Source: Candidatus Sysuiplasma jiujiangense
Lineage (GTDB): Archaea > Thermoplasmatota > Thermoplasmata > Sysuiplasmatales > Sysuiplasmataceae
NCBI GenBank assembly: GCA_019721075.1
Contig: JAHEAD010000001.1
Span: 186,001 to 250,000, forward strand
DNA length: 64,000 nucleotides
Direction of reading: 5' to 3'
This document shows positions 19,228 to 27,581 of the stretch, piece by piece. The position numbers were made by a program, and so were the translations under genes. How positions within the stretch are numbered: position 1 is the stretch's first letter; each line of letters starts with the position of its first letter. Under the pieces are notes generated by a model. That model did not search any database and had not been told where the DNA came from. It saw only the letters and a list, made by a program, of their open reading frames with translations.

Positions 19228-20478
19228 TCAGCCAAAAAGTGAAACTTTGCCAACTTCTGATACTTCAGGTAGCATGAAAATGCCTGCAATAATTAAAAGA
19301 TTTATCAGAGCAAGAACGGCGAACGCAAATGTCAGACCGGCGAACGATCCGCCTGTAATCAGAGGAGGAAGTAGAGGACCAATAACGGAGCCGCCTGTCA
19401 TTCCCAGTCCCCACACAAGGGCGTTCCCCGTAGTGGAGGATCCACGAGGAACGTAGTCCGAAGTAAGTGAAAAGAATAAAGGAAAACCGCTGAAAGTAAA
19501 CAAACCAAATAAAGCAAGAAAAAGGGTTGTGAACAATCCGGAAACATACAGATAGGCAAACAGGCTTAAGGAAGTGCCTATGAAACTAACGGCCAGAAGA
19601 ACTCTCTTGTTCATTTTGCCAACAAGCAATCCAAACATCGGCTGACCAATTATTCCGGCTGCATACATAGTTGTGAGCGCAATACCCAAAGACGCCGAAA
19701 AACCCAGAGATTTGCCATAAGTAAAATATTCAGGCGCCCATGATATTATACCTTGCGTTACGGCCGATCTCGCAAACGCTACCACAGTCAGTATGATTAT
19801 CCCTTTGGTAAGCGCATTTTTGAATCCATGACTGGCTTGAATCCCCTTGCTTTTTGTTGTTGCGCCTGGTTCTCTCCACATGAAAGCAAAAACGATCATA
19901 GAGGCAGCAAATCCGATTATACCAAAGGAAAGAAGGGAACCAGACTTTGCCATATAAGCCGAAAATATGAAAAACAATACCGGGTAGACTGCTCTGCCAA
20001 GACTCCCCACCGCACCGTTCACGCCGAGCGCCTTCCCCCTACTTTTTTCTTTAAATGAAGATTGCAAAATGGTGGCGCCGATAGGGTGATAGAATGCACT
20101 TCCTAAACCAGAAACCGCAGAGGAAACAAGTGAAATATCATAATATATTGGTTCCGCAAACGTCTGCACAGAAATAAAAAAACCGAAAAGGCCTGCTGCC
20201 AGAAGCAAGAGACCAAGTCCCATATAAAATCCACTCCTTCCTGATCTGTCGACAAGCCTTCCAACATAAGCACTTGAAGGTGAGGAGATACCGTAGAACA
20301 GAAGCAACATCAATGTCACAAGCAGCGGAGACATATCCCTCTCCACTGAGAGAAGATCTGCAACAAGAGGAACAAATATGACAGTGCCATCGTTGATGAA
20401 ATGTGAAAGGCTTGTAAGACCGAGATTCGCCAACCCTGAAAGATTTTTGCCATCGTTGAACAATTTTGCTGAACCCAT
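19228..20478 (-). CDS. Major facilitator superfamily transporter (Fsr-like)
   Basis: 416 residues with 12 hydrophobic spans. The N-terminus LANLGLTSLSHFINDGTVIFVPLV resembles the fosmidomycin-resistance/NNP branch (H-x-x-N-D in helix 1), and GRLVDRSGRSGFY lies in loop 2-3. ATG 20478 was chosen because GGAAAGTGAT precedes it by five bases; a TATA-like TTATATTAAAG lies near 20537-20548. An in-frame extension to 20604 passes through the promoter. The location between IS wrecks suggests accessory DNA. Substrate unknown. Confidence 0.8.
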   Translation of the reverse strand: MGSAKLFNDGKNLSGLANLGLTSLSHFINDGTVIFVPLVADLLSVERDMSPLLVTLMLLLFYGISSPSSAYVGRLVDRSGRSGFYMGLGLLLLAAGLFGFFISVQTFAEPIYYDISLVSSAVSGLGSAFYHPIGATILQSSFKEKSRGKALGVNGAVGSLGRAVYPVLFFIFSAYMAKSGSLLSFGIIGFAASMIVFAFMWREPGATTKSKGIQASHGFKNALTKGIIILTVVAFARSAVTQGIISWAPEYFTYGKSLGFSASLGIALTTMYAAGIIGQPMFGLLVGKMNKRVLLAVSFIGTSLSLFAYLYVSGLFTTLFLALFGLFTFSGFPLFFSLTSDYVPRGSSTTGNALVWGLGMTGGSVIGPLLPPLITGGSFAGLTFAFAVLALINLLIIAGIFMLPEVSEVGKVSLFG

Positions 20479-20886
20479 GAATATCACTTTCCTTTCGAAA
20501 CAAGGCAGGGGAGGCGGCTGTGTCCTATTAAACGAAGACACTTTAATATAAAACGTCTTTGCACAATAAGGCATCATGAATTCTGAGTTAGAGTATAGCA
20601 ACAAGAGTTAGGTTAATTCGGTGTTGCGATTGATAAACAAAAGACCGAAACTGGTTTTGGTCGACAAATAATGTCTCAAATTTAAGTTTTTACCATCAAA
20701 AAAGGTAGTATTAGATGCCCATGCAACTGTACAATATTTTTTGACCTGGCGCGAAACTTATCCCGTTGTTGAATCTTTGATTTAAAGAAGGAATTCTATT
20801 AGCGATGCGGAAATCCACCAAGACCCTTCCGATGTGTGCGTCCAATTTTTCATTCAGATCACTCCGGCTTATTGACTCGACCTGCA
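20479..20886. other. Non-coding stretch between MFS gene and palindrome
   Basis: About 400 bases without a credible gene. It contains the promoter of the MFS gene (20537-20548) and a small hairpin-like repeat at 20643-20662 (GACCGAAA / TTTTGGTC). No RNA gene or transposase residue was recognised. Confidence 0.5.
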
Positions 20887-20908
20887 TAATCGTGATATAT
20901 CACGATTA
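20887..20908. promoter_or_regulatory. Perfect 22-bp palindrome, operator-like
   Basis: The half-site TAATCGTGATA is followed directly by its exact reverse complement, with no spacer. Such symmetry suits binding of a dimeric regulator better than an RNA hairpin, which needs a loop. It contains the stop codon of the small membrane-protein gene (minus strand) and lies about 340 bases upstream of the MFS promoter. Whether it controls either gene is unknown. Confidence 0.5.
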
Positions 20909-21109
20909 GGTCCTACGAAGGAATCTGTGTACACGCCCAATACGTGATTTGTGGAAAAGAAAGGAGATGACAACTATCTCTATCACGGATGATAAGTAAA
21001 TTATTGTGAGAAATCCAAAAGTCACTTGAATCGGTTTCTTCACAAATACACTCGCAATTACGTCGAATACATACATTACAGAAAGCACGGCAGTTACAGA
21101 CAGATTCAT
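20906..21109 (-). CDS. Small membrane protein, two spans
   Basis: 67 residues with two hydrophobic spans (about 4-20 and 27-50) and a strongly basic tail (HKSRIGRVHRFLRRT). ATG 21109 has GAGGGG seven bases upstream, a good ribosome-binding site, which supports expression. No family is recognised. Alternative in-frame starts up to 21148 lack a ribosome-binding site. Its stop lies in the 22-bp palindrome. Confidence 0.5.
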   Translation of the reverse strand: MNLSVTAVLSVMYVFDVIASVFVKKPIQVTFGFLTIIYLSSVIEIVVISFLFHKSRIGRVHRFLRRT

Positions 21110-21270
21110 CAAATTCCCCTCGCGTCGACATTCTGTGATTATTGGCACAGAATACTCATCAAAACATTAGAGCTGCTTTGGATTTAATCTATTGCCTTGA
21201 ACTTCAGGGTTCTTTCCGATTGCTCGGGTAATGAACAAAATCAAAATTCTGCAATTTTGCTCATGAGTGA

Positions 21271-22140
21271 CTATCTGCCGTCTACGACTGTGCTCTCATA
21301 ACCTGCATCAGATACCGCTTTAGCCGCGTCTTCCGGTCTGATAGCTCTGGGAATCTTCGCGGTCGCCCTTTTATCCTTCAGAGATACCATGGCCGATTCG
21401 GCCCCAATTCCTTCAAGGGCCGACTTTACGGTCGTTACACAACTGTCGCACGTCATTCCTTCAATCTTGAGAGTGACGTCGGTAAAATCCACGTCGTCGC
21501 CTTTGAGTTTGTTTGCTACTACGGAAAGTTGAGACTTAACACGAGGTTCCTTTACCTGTTTAAGAAATTTTCCCACAATTCCGGGAAGATATTCCCTGCA
21601 GCATTTACCGCTTGGATTGGTTACAAAACACCATTTTCCGGTACCTGCCCTCGTATATTCCTCAATATCCTCGAGAGAATCACAACATCCTTTGTTAAGT
21701 ATCTCGTTCTTTATGTCGTCCTCCGTAATGCCAATACAGTAACATACAGGCCTGGGAGAAGCCAATTCCTTGAGTGCGTAAGGCGTTTTCACTTCATCAC
21801 TGAAGAAATATATCCCGTCCCGGTTGCTGTAATAAATTACATCGCAGCTAGACTCTGAAGAAAAGCGATATGAGTCATTTATGAGAGCCCAGTATTTTAC
21901 ATCCACATGATTTCTTATTGTGGTAGGGAAAGCTTTCGTTCCCTTTGTACCGCAGACGAGGCAATATTTTTCCTCATCACCTTTGTCAGCCAATGTAGCT
22001 TCCAGAAACTCCTTTGATGGAGTCACTCTCTTTCCTGTCACTGATTTCATTCTAAATTCATCTCTGTTCATTCTTAATCCGGCAAAGGTCCGCAAATCAG
22101 CTTTATCGTTTTCATTTGTTGCTGAGGCAATCTGCTTCAA
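21271..22140 (-). CDS. CopZ-like copper chaperone with Fe-S/zinc domain and HMA domain
   Basis: 289 residues. It has a zinc-type CLVCGTKG pair (C60, C63), and a BFD-like [2Fe-2S] motif built from CYC (133-135), CC (152-153), C171 and CC (180-181). At the C-terminus is a heavy-metal-associated domain with GMTCDSC (C231, C234). This layout is that of Archaeoglobus CopZ, where the N-domain reduces Cu(II) and the HMA passes Cu(I) to an ATPase. TTG 22140 lies 25 bases after TATA-like TTCTTAAAG, so a leaderless start is likely. No copper ATPase is in the window. Confidence 0.8.
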   Translation of the reverse strand: MKQIASATNENDKADLRTFAGLRMNRDEFRMKSVTGKRVTPSKEFLEATLADKGDEEKYCLVCGTKGTKAFPTTIRNHVDVKYWALINDSYRFSSESSCDVIYYSNRDGIYFFSDEVKTPYALKELASPRPVCYCIGITEDDIKNEILNKGCCDSLEDIEEYTRAGTGKWCFVTNPSGKCCREYLPGIVGKFLKQVKEPRVKSQLSVVANKLKGDDVDFTDVTLKIEGMTCDSCVTTVKSALEGIGAESAMVSLKDKRATAKIPRAIRPEDAAKAVSDAGYESTVVDGR

Positions 22141-22189
22141 TCACTTAATCAGGCGTCTCTTTAAGAATTGATCTATTATCAGCGCACTT

Positions 22190-22595
22190 ATGTCGAGTAC
22201 AACAATTATTTCACCCCCCATAACCCCTGTGGCCAAACTCAATGAGACACAAATCCGTTTCATCTGCAATCATATCGTTCACAGGAAAGACTGGCCTGTC
22301 TCACCTGACGCCATACAGTATGGCGTTACCGCAAGGAGGGTGAGGCAGCTGGTTTGCACAGTACATGAGGACAGGCATCTGTCCTGTGCTGAAACAGCCT
22401 GGCAGGAATGCATCGGCACCCCACACAGCAGAGGAGAGGAATGCAACAGACACTGTCTGTAACGAAATACGGCTGGGCGCACGCCTCCTGTTCAGGGAGC
22501 TGAGGAGGCGCGGATACCGCATACCGCATCATAAGCTCAACGAATACCTTATCGACACCGGCAGGGCGGTGCCCAATCTGGAAACGCCGTTCTAA
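22190..22595 (+). pseudogene. IS481-family transposase, N-terminal remnant
   Basis: The plus strand encodes LNETQIRFICNHIV, then a helix-turn-helix segment (GVTARRVRQLVCTVHE). After a frameshift near 22375-22390 come LKQPGRN and IRLGARLLFRELRRRGYRIPHHKLNEYLI. The order and the GR, LGA and IPHxxI features match archaeal IS481 transposases. It stops at about 22595, before the DDE catalytic core, where short palindromic repeats begin. Inactive. Confidence 0.7.
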
Positions 22596-22598
22596 TTT

Positions 22599-22674
22599 TT
22601 GCCATTTTCTCCGGAGAAATACTTGCCAGATTCGCCGACGAATAGTTTCCAGAATCGCCGGTGAATATTTGCCA
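22599..22674. repeat. Three degenerate 23-24-bp tandem repeats with internal palindromes
   Basis: Units start with TTGCCA or a variant at 22599, 22623 and about 22646, and a fourth TTGCCA starts at 22669. Each unit centres on a short palindrome (TTCTCCGGAGAA, TTCGCCGACGAA, ATCGCCGGTGAA). This resembles the repeated ends of some insertion sequences, for example of IS21 type, but no matching transposase was recognised nearby. Confidence 0.55.
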
Positions 22675-23401
22675 CCCGGGCACCCTTCCTGGTGTCCCGG
22701 GAGGCGAGAAAATTCTGGACCGGCACTTACACCAGCAAGGAGGGGCATTTCAGCAACTGGAAGAAACACGTTGCTGCAGCTAAGACTGATAGTCTGCGGC
22801 TTCTGCAATGTGGACCTGTTCCTGACGCGCAACCTCTGCACAGTACTGGCTGTGACGCTCAGCAGGCTACGGCACGGCGTGAAGAATCATCCTTCATTCG
22901 TTGCATATCTGAGCAACGGTGCGGGTGTGGCGCCATAGCACACAAATATATGGTGAAAGAGGAACACATTTACGATTGAAGAGGAGGGGACAGGGAATGA
23001 GATAGCTGTCTAATGGAGAAGCGCCCTCGTTGGAAAGACCTGATCACTAAACTTTGTGCCGGGATAAAGGCCAAAATAGGTGGAAAAGGAATACTGAGCG
23101 AAAATCTTCTGGCTCTCAAATGTAAAGAATCGGAGAAGCTAAATCTCGTTGCGAAACAGGTAAATGGCGGAGATATATGTCTGCTGAATTTTCACTCACA
23201 GGAGGAGTGAGGAACTTGGGAACATTCTCATTCCGCTTTTTGACCGGATGGATGGGAGGAAAACGCTTATGACTGATTGGCACGGTTCTTATATTAACAT
23301 GCTGAATGTTGTTTGTTTGTTCGGCGACAAGATTATTTTATGATGAAATTTACTGCAATTTTCAGCTATCGTTAAAATTATTGAATGTAGCTGGCATAAT
23401 T
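22675..23401. other. Degenerate stretch without a recognised gene
   Basis: The plus strand has open stretches at about 22692-22979 and 23013-23210. Neither matches a family I know. The second (65 codons, ATG 23013) lacks a clear ribosome-binding site and is followed by GGAGGAGTGAGG. Given the insertion-sequence wrecks on the left, decayed mobile DNA is likely. The promoter of the HPP gene lies at the right edge (near 23374-23382). Confidence 0.4.
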
Positions 23402-23875
23402 ATGGTGAATACAAAAACTGAGATATTTAAAGGAAAAAGTCCAGAAGTTCATAAACAGGAAAGATTGAAAAAATTTTCTCTCTTTCTTGTTGTTTTCACA
23501 ATTATGATGATAGTGATCACAGTCCAAAAGAGTTTTCTTCTGGCACCTCCTTATGCGGTTTCGGCATATCTGCTGATTTTTGAAAGAGAAAGCAAATTTT
23601 CAAGACCCGAAAATATTGCTGTTTCGTACGTATTCGTCATCATAAGTTCTGAGGCAATACACCTGATTTTGGGAATTGACTTTACTGCACTTATGCTTAA
23701 TATGTTGGTTGTTTCTGCATTCATTTCGTTTACAAAATACAGTCATCCGCCAGCACTTGCCCTGACCATCTTTTCCTACATAGTACATAATTCGACAGAT
23801 TTTATCTACACATCGCTTATTGTGCTTGCAATAATAGTAATCTCCGACCTGTTGATTAAAAAGTATATATACTGA
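23402..23875 (+). CDS. HPP family integral membrane protein
   Basis: 157 residues with four to five hydrophobic spans. It holds the segment PPYAVSAYLLIFERESKFSRP and the signature HPPALALTIF that defines the HPP family. Some members have been linked to nitrite transport; others carry CBS domains, which are absent here. ATG 23402 lies 24 bases after TATA-like TTAAAATTA, so it is probably leaderless. Single-gene unit; role uncertain. Confidence 0.75.
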   Translation: MVNTKTEIFKGKSPEVHKQERLKKFSLFLVVFTIMMIVITVQKSFLLAPPYAVSAYLLIFERESKFSRPENIAVSYVFVIISSEAIHLILGIDFTALMLNMLVVSAFISFTKYSHPPALALTIFSYIVHNSTDFIYTSLIVLAIIVISDLLIKKYIY

Positions 23876-23979
23876 TGGCTACACCACCCCTGATGACGAC
23901 TTTCACCGTCAGTGGAAATAGACAAAATTAGTCCGGAATATCGTAATTCGATATTCACCTAATATAGCGGTTCAGCGGT

Positions 23980-24318
23980 TCAGGAAATACGGAGTCCAGG
24001 TTGAACATCCCTTTCTGGTTCAAGGAGAACTACCTCGCCTCCACCGGTATGTACACCTAAAACCAAGACCTCTGACAAGTAGTTTGCAATCTGCTTGGGC
24101 TTTAGATTTACGACCGCTATGACCTTCCTGTTGATAAGTTCGTCAGGCCTGTAAAGTGCAGTAATCTGTGCGCTGCTGTGCTTTAGTCCCAGAGATCCAA
24201 AGTCAATGAGAAGCTTGTAAGCGGGCTTCCTAGCCTCATTAAAATAAGTGGCTTCCTTCACAATGCCGACCCTCATATCAACGGCGCTGAAAGTATCTGA
24301 GTCTATCTGCTCTATCAT
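23980..24318 (-). CDS. CsaA-like tRNA-binding domain protein
   Basis: 112 residues forming one EMAP/Myf-type OB fold: DMRVGIVKEATYFNEARKPAYKLLIDFG, then SSAQIT and VVNLKPKQIANYLSEVLVLG. The family binds the tRNA elbow or acts as a chaperone (CsaA). Minus-strand TATA-like TTTAAATTA lies about 30 bases before ATG 24318. It is a stand-alone gene. Alternative reading as the C-terminal domain of a methionyl-tRNA synthetase beta subunit is possible. Confidence 0.85.
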   Translation of the reverse strand: MIEQIDSDTFSAVDMRVGIVKEATYFNEARKPAYKLLIDFGSLGLKHSSAQITALYRPDELINRKVIAVVNLKPKQIANYLSEVLVLGVHTGGGEVVLLEPERDVQPGLRIS

Positions 24319-24468
24319 AGCAAAAAAACAAATTGTTTCAGTTATTTAATTTAAACTGTAAAACCTGTTGGACTTAAACCAATGAAATATATACCTGCAC
24401 ATAACCATTAAATTTTAACCCAATAAGTCTCGACTTCGGAGACGGCAATAAAAATAACCACTGAAAAT

Positions 24469-24588
24469 TCAACACTCATAGCAGGCTGCACCGCATTGGC
24501 AGTGAAACACATACTTGACAACAGCACTCCTGAGTAGAGTATGTAACTTCATTTCCCTGCCACAGTACCTGCAGATCTTATTCGTCAA
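24469..24588 (-). CDS. 39-residue six-cysteine protein, possible zinc ribbon
   Basis: The minus strand from TTG 24588 reads 39 codons with cysteines at 6, 9, 30, 32, 36 and 39: NKICRYCGREMK at the start and FHCQCGAACYEC at the end. CxxCGxxM opens many small zinc ribbons. GGTGAT lies directly before the TTG and a TATA-like TTATATATGG near 24621-24632. No ATG or GTG in the same frame precedes it. It is short, so the call rests on cysteine spacing and promoter placement only. Confidence 0.45.
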   Translation of the reverse strand: MTNKICRYCGREMKLHTLLRSAVVKYVFHCQCGAACYEC

Positions 24589-24718
24589 ATCACCAGTGAT
24601 TACTGCATACCATGGGACGGACCATATATAACTGGTATGCTAAATGCGAACTAACGCGGTTGGCACGCGATTGTAAGCACAGATATCGGCCAAAACTAAT
24701 TCGAGCAAAACCTGTCGA

Positions 24719-25075
24719 TCAGGAACCGCAGCCGCAACCGCAGCCTCCGCCGCCACAACTGCAGCCGGCGCCGTTGCTCACTCTGGCATTGGGATTATTT
24801 ATCGTGAAGCCGCCGCCTTCGATGGTTTCTACATAGTCGATCTGAGTGCCTTCCAGATGATTGGCGCTCTCCTTATCAACGACTATCTTGACACCATCCT
24901 GAACAAGTTCTATGTCTTGGGAAGGATCGGTATTTTCATCAAACGCCATACCGTATCTGAAGCCGTGGTCAGCAGCAGTCATATACACCCTGAGTAGAAG
25001 GTTCTTATTATCCTGTTCGGCGATAAGAGACTTGACCTTGTCTGTTGCCTTTTCGGTCAATACTAAACTGACCAT
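24719..25075 (-). CDS. A-type iron-sulfur carrier (IscA/ErpA/HesB family)
   Basis: 118 residues of the HesB-like fold: LVLTEKATDKVKSLI, then RVYMTAADHGFRYGMAFDE and VVDKESANHLEGTQIDYVE. The usual first cysteine (position about 35) is replaced in the AADHG segment, while the C-terminal cysteines form a Gly-Cys-rich tail (GCSCGGGGCGCGCGS) with five cysteines. A-type carriers deliver Fe-S clusters from the SUF scaffold to targets. Promoter-like TTTAAAT lies at about 25106-25116. It is separate from the suf operon at 38-46 kb but probably works with it. Confidence 0.85.
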   Translation of the reverse strand: MVSLVLTEKATDKVKSLIAEQDNKNLLLRVYMTAADHGFRYGMAFDENTDPSQDIELVQDGVKIVVDKESANHLEGTQIDYVETIEGGGFTINNPNARVSNGAGCSCGGGGCGCGCGS

Positions 25076-25338
25076 TTTATATCACAGTGATTTGATTGAG
25101 GTCAAACTATTTAAATTTTGAGAAGCGGAAGGAGATACACAATTTCCAATACACAAAGAAATTCATCCCTTCAAATCGTTGACTGACAGCAAGTTCGGCG
25201 ATACAGTGCCCAGTGAACAAGAATGATAAAATTGATGATGTAAAACCACAATTTCCAATACGCAGCTTTAAGGATTTTAGTGCATTAGACCGCCCAAAAT
25301 AGATGGACACCATGAAGGTCGATAATCGGAGGTGGTAA

Positions 25339-27552
25339 TTGTTGGCAAGAAGCGAAATTTCCACGGAAGCCACATTTCATTTTGAAAATTCGGACGGGAA
25401 TATGACATTCCTCGCATTCCGGCATGGCGGAAGTAACATACTGAGGTTGAGCATAGGAAGGCGAAAGAATTTTACCAGACGCGGTAGAACCGTAAAAGCC
25501 ACACTTGGCAAATTCCTGATCAAAGAAACAGGCGATCGCTCGCTTCAGATAGCCTATGAAGGAAAGTTGATTTTCATTATACCTGGCAATCTCCCGCCCG
25601 GCAAGAGAGGTTTCCCTGAAAATCTTTCCGCGTCTGAAAACAGCATTAAGATTCCTTTCGAAATTTCAGATAACGAAGGTATATATGGACTGGGTGAATT
25701 TTTTGGCGACCTGAATAAAAATGGACAGAATTTAAGCGTGAATGTCAAGGATGCTTTCGGACTACCGAATGACGAAACCTATGTAACGTATCCGTTCTTC
25801 TGGAGCACAGGAGGGTATGGTCTTTTCGTTAATTCGACCAGGATTGTTGACTTTGATTTCGGTCATAATTTCAAAGGTATCGGTGAGATTAGTGTCAGAC
25901 AAAAGACTGCAGAACTTTTTCTGTACGCCGGCAGACCCAATGAAATTATCGCAGCGTACTGGAAAACAACAGGAAAACCGAAACTCCCCCCACTCTGGTC
26001 TTACGGACTCTGGATGAGCCGCTGCTCATATAAGAATCACAGGGAACTGGTTTCAGTAGCCAGGGAAATGAGAAGGAGGAAAATTCCCTGTGACGTAATT
26101 CATCTCGATCCGGACTGGCTCAGAAGACCGGTGCCTTATTCGATCAAGGAGATGATGAGGAAAAAAGGGGGCAATAATGCGGCATATGGAGATTACTACG
26201 GCAACCAAGATGTGCTGCTCAGCAGGATTGCGGCAGACTATCCGGATGAGATCAAGGAGATGGGATATCCTGGAGAAGGATGCACTTTTGAATGGGACCC
26301 TGATAAATTTCCGAATCCATCCAAAACGATCGAAGAACTGCATAAACTGTCTTTCAAGCTCTCTCTCTGGATAAATCCGTATATTCCCAGGGGATCGAAG
26401 GCATTTGACGAACTGCTCGTCAATGGACTCATGGTAAGCGATGAAGGAGGGGTTCCTATAACGATGTTTGACCACATAACACATGATTTCGGGGCTGTAG
26501 ACTTCACGAATCCGGATGCAAAGAAGTGGTTTGCAAATGAAATTGACAAACTCCTCGATCTTGGCGTTGACGTATTGAAAACAGATTACGGCGAAGGGGC
26601 ACCGTATTTCGGAAAATATAATGGAATGGAGGCAGAGGATGCGCATAACATATATCCCACGCTTTACAACGAGACTGTATTCGAAGCAGTGAGCAGGAGG
26701 AAGGGTGTTGGGATGGTATGGGGGAGAAGCGGCGGCCTGGGAATACATCAGTATCCAGTGCAGTGGGGAGGAGATCCACGTTGTTTTGAGAGGGACATGC
26801 TGGCATCTCTCAGAGGTGCACTGTCCTATGCTCTCTCTGGGGGTGCGTTCATGAGCTTTGATATTGGCGGCTTCGCAGGAAAACCATCGCCTGAACTCTA
26901 TATCAGATGGGCTGAGATGGGACTTCTCTTTTCGCATTCCAGAGCACATGGAAACACTCCGAGAGAGCCCTGGCATTTCGGAAAGAAGGCTCAGGAGATA
27001 TTCACCAAGTATGACAGATTGAGATACTCCCTCATTCCTTATCTTTACTGGCAATCGGCAAAGTCACTTAACGAAGGCAAGACGCTTGTCAGGGCAATCG
27101 TTTCTGAATTTGTAGACGATCCCTTTACAAGAGATATACAGGATGAATACATGCTGGGCGACTACATGCTTGTCGCGCCCATAGTTTCCGGGAAGGAGAG
27201 AAAAGTCTATCTGCCGGATGGCAAATGGTTTGATTTCTGGACAGGTAGATGCATTGAAGGCCCTTCAGTGATAGACTATTTTGCACCGCTGGAGACGATT
27301 CCCGTTTTCGTAAGGGACGGTGCGATACTTGTGACATCTGAAGGCTATCCGCAGTTTACGGATGAGACCATTTTCGGAACGTTGAAAATCACCATTTATG
27401 GTGATATAAGAGAGAGAGTACTGTCCTTTGGCGGCTACGGTGAATTGAAAATTGATTTGAACGGAAAAGGAATTGTGGTGAAGGGGACAGGATTGCTTGC
27501 ATCAGCCAGGATCAGTATAAAGAAAATGAGGAAATGTGAAAAAATTAAATAA
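25339..27552 (+). CDS. GH31 glycoside hydrolase, alpha-xylosidase-like
   Basis: 737 residues. It has the N-terminal beta-sandwich with GIYGLGEFFGDLNKNG, then the catalytic barrel. The nucleophile is D416 in KTDYGE and the likely acid/base is D479 in QWGGD; WGRSGG and HSRAHG also match. YGLWMSRCSYKNH and the wording around D416/D479 are closer to YicI-type alpha-xylosidases than to alpha-glucosidases. No signal peptide, so it acts in the cytosol. GGAGGTGGT (25328-25336) precedes adjacent TTG codons at 25339 and 25342; the second has the better spacing. It may recycle the xylose-containing glycans implied by the UDP-xylose genes at 55-58 kb. Confidence 0.85.
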   Translation: MLARSEISTEATFHFENSDGNMTFLAFRHGGSNILRLSIGRRKNFTRRGRTVKATLGKFLIKETGDRSLQIAYEGKLIFIIPGNLPPGKRGFPENLSASENSIKIPFEISDNEGIYGLGEFFGDLNKNGQNLSVNVKDAFGLPNDETYVTYPFFWSTGGYGLFVNSTRIVDFDFGHNFKGIGEISVRQKTAELFLYAGRPNEIIAAYWKTTGKPKLPPLWSYGLWMSRCSYKNHRELVSVAREMRRRKIPCDVIHLDPDWLRRPVPYSIKEMMRKKGGNNAAYGDYYGNQDVLLSRIAADYPDEIKEMGYPGEGCTFEWDPDKFPNPSKTIEELHKLSFKLSLWINPYIPRGSKAFDELLVNGLMVSDEGGVPITMFDHITHDFGAVDFTNPDAKKWFANEIDKLLDLGVDVLKTDYGEGAPYFGKYNGMEAEDAHNIYPTLYNETVFEAVSRRKGVGMVWGRSGGLGIHQYPVQWGGDPRCFERDMLASLRGALSYALSGGAFMSFDIGGFAGKPSPELYIRWAEMGLLFSHSRAHGNTPREPWHFGKKAQEIFTKYDRLRYSLIPYLYWQSAKSLNEGKTLVRAIVSEFVDDPFTRDIQDEYMLGDYMLVAPIVSGKERKVYLPDGKWFDFWTGRCIEGPSVIDYFAPLETIPVFVRDGAILVTSEGYPQFTDETIFGTLKITIYGDIRERVLSFGGYGELKIDLNGKGIVVKGTGLLASARISIKKMRKCEKIK

Positions 27553-27562
27553 ATTTAGGGGA

Positions 27563-27581
27563 AGTGAAGCTGTTTTTCACT
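27563..27581. terminator. Possible bidirectional hairpin between convergent genes
   Basis: AGTGAA (27563-27568) and TTCACT (27576-27581) are inverted around a seven-base loop in the short gap after the GH31 stop, overlapping the end of the surface-protein gene. The stem is short, so this is a weak call. Confidence 0.25.

Noticed and set aside
25138-25262. 15-bp direct repeat CACAATTTCCAATAC (about 25138 and 25248)
   Set aside because: Only two copies, not adjacent, in AT-rich intergenic DNA; could be chance or a small duplication, with no link to a function.
25107-25373. 88-codon open frame on the minus strand before the GH31 gene
   Set aside because: No motif, no promoter, and it overlaps the ribosome-binding site and start of the GH31 gene.
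26053-27054. 333-codon open frame on the minus strand
   Set aside because: It lies fully antisense to the GH31 gene, which has all family motifs; the minus frame has no recognisable domain.
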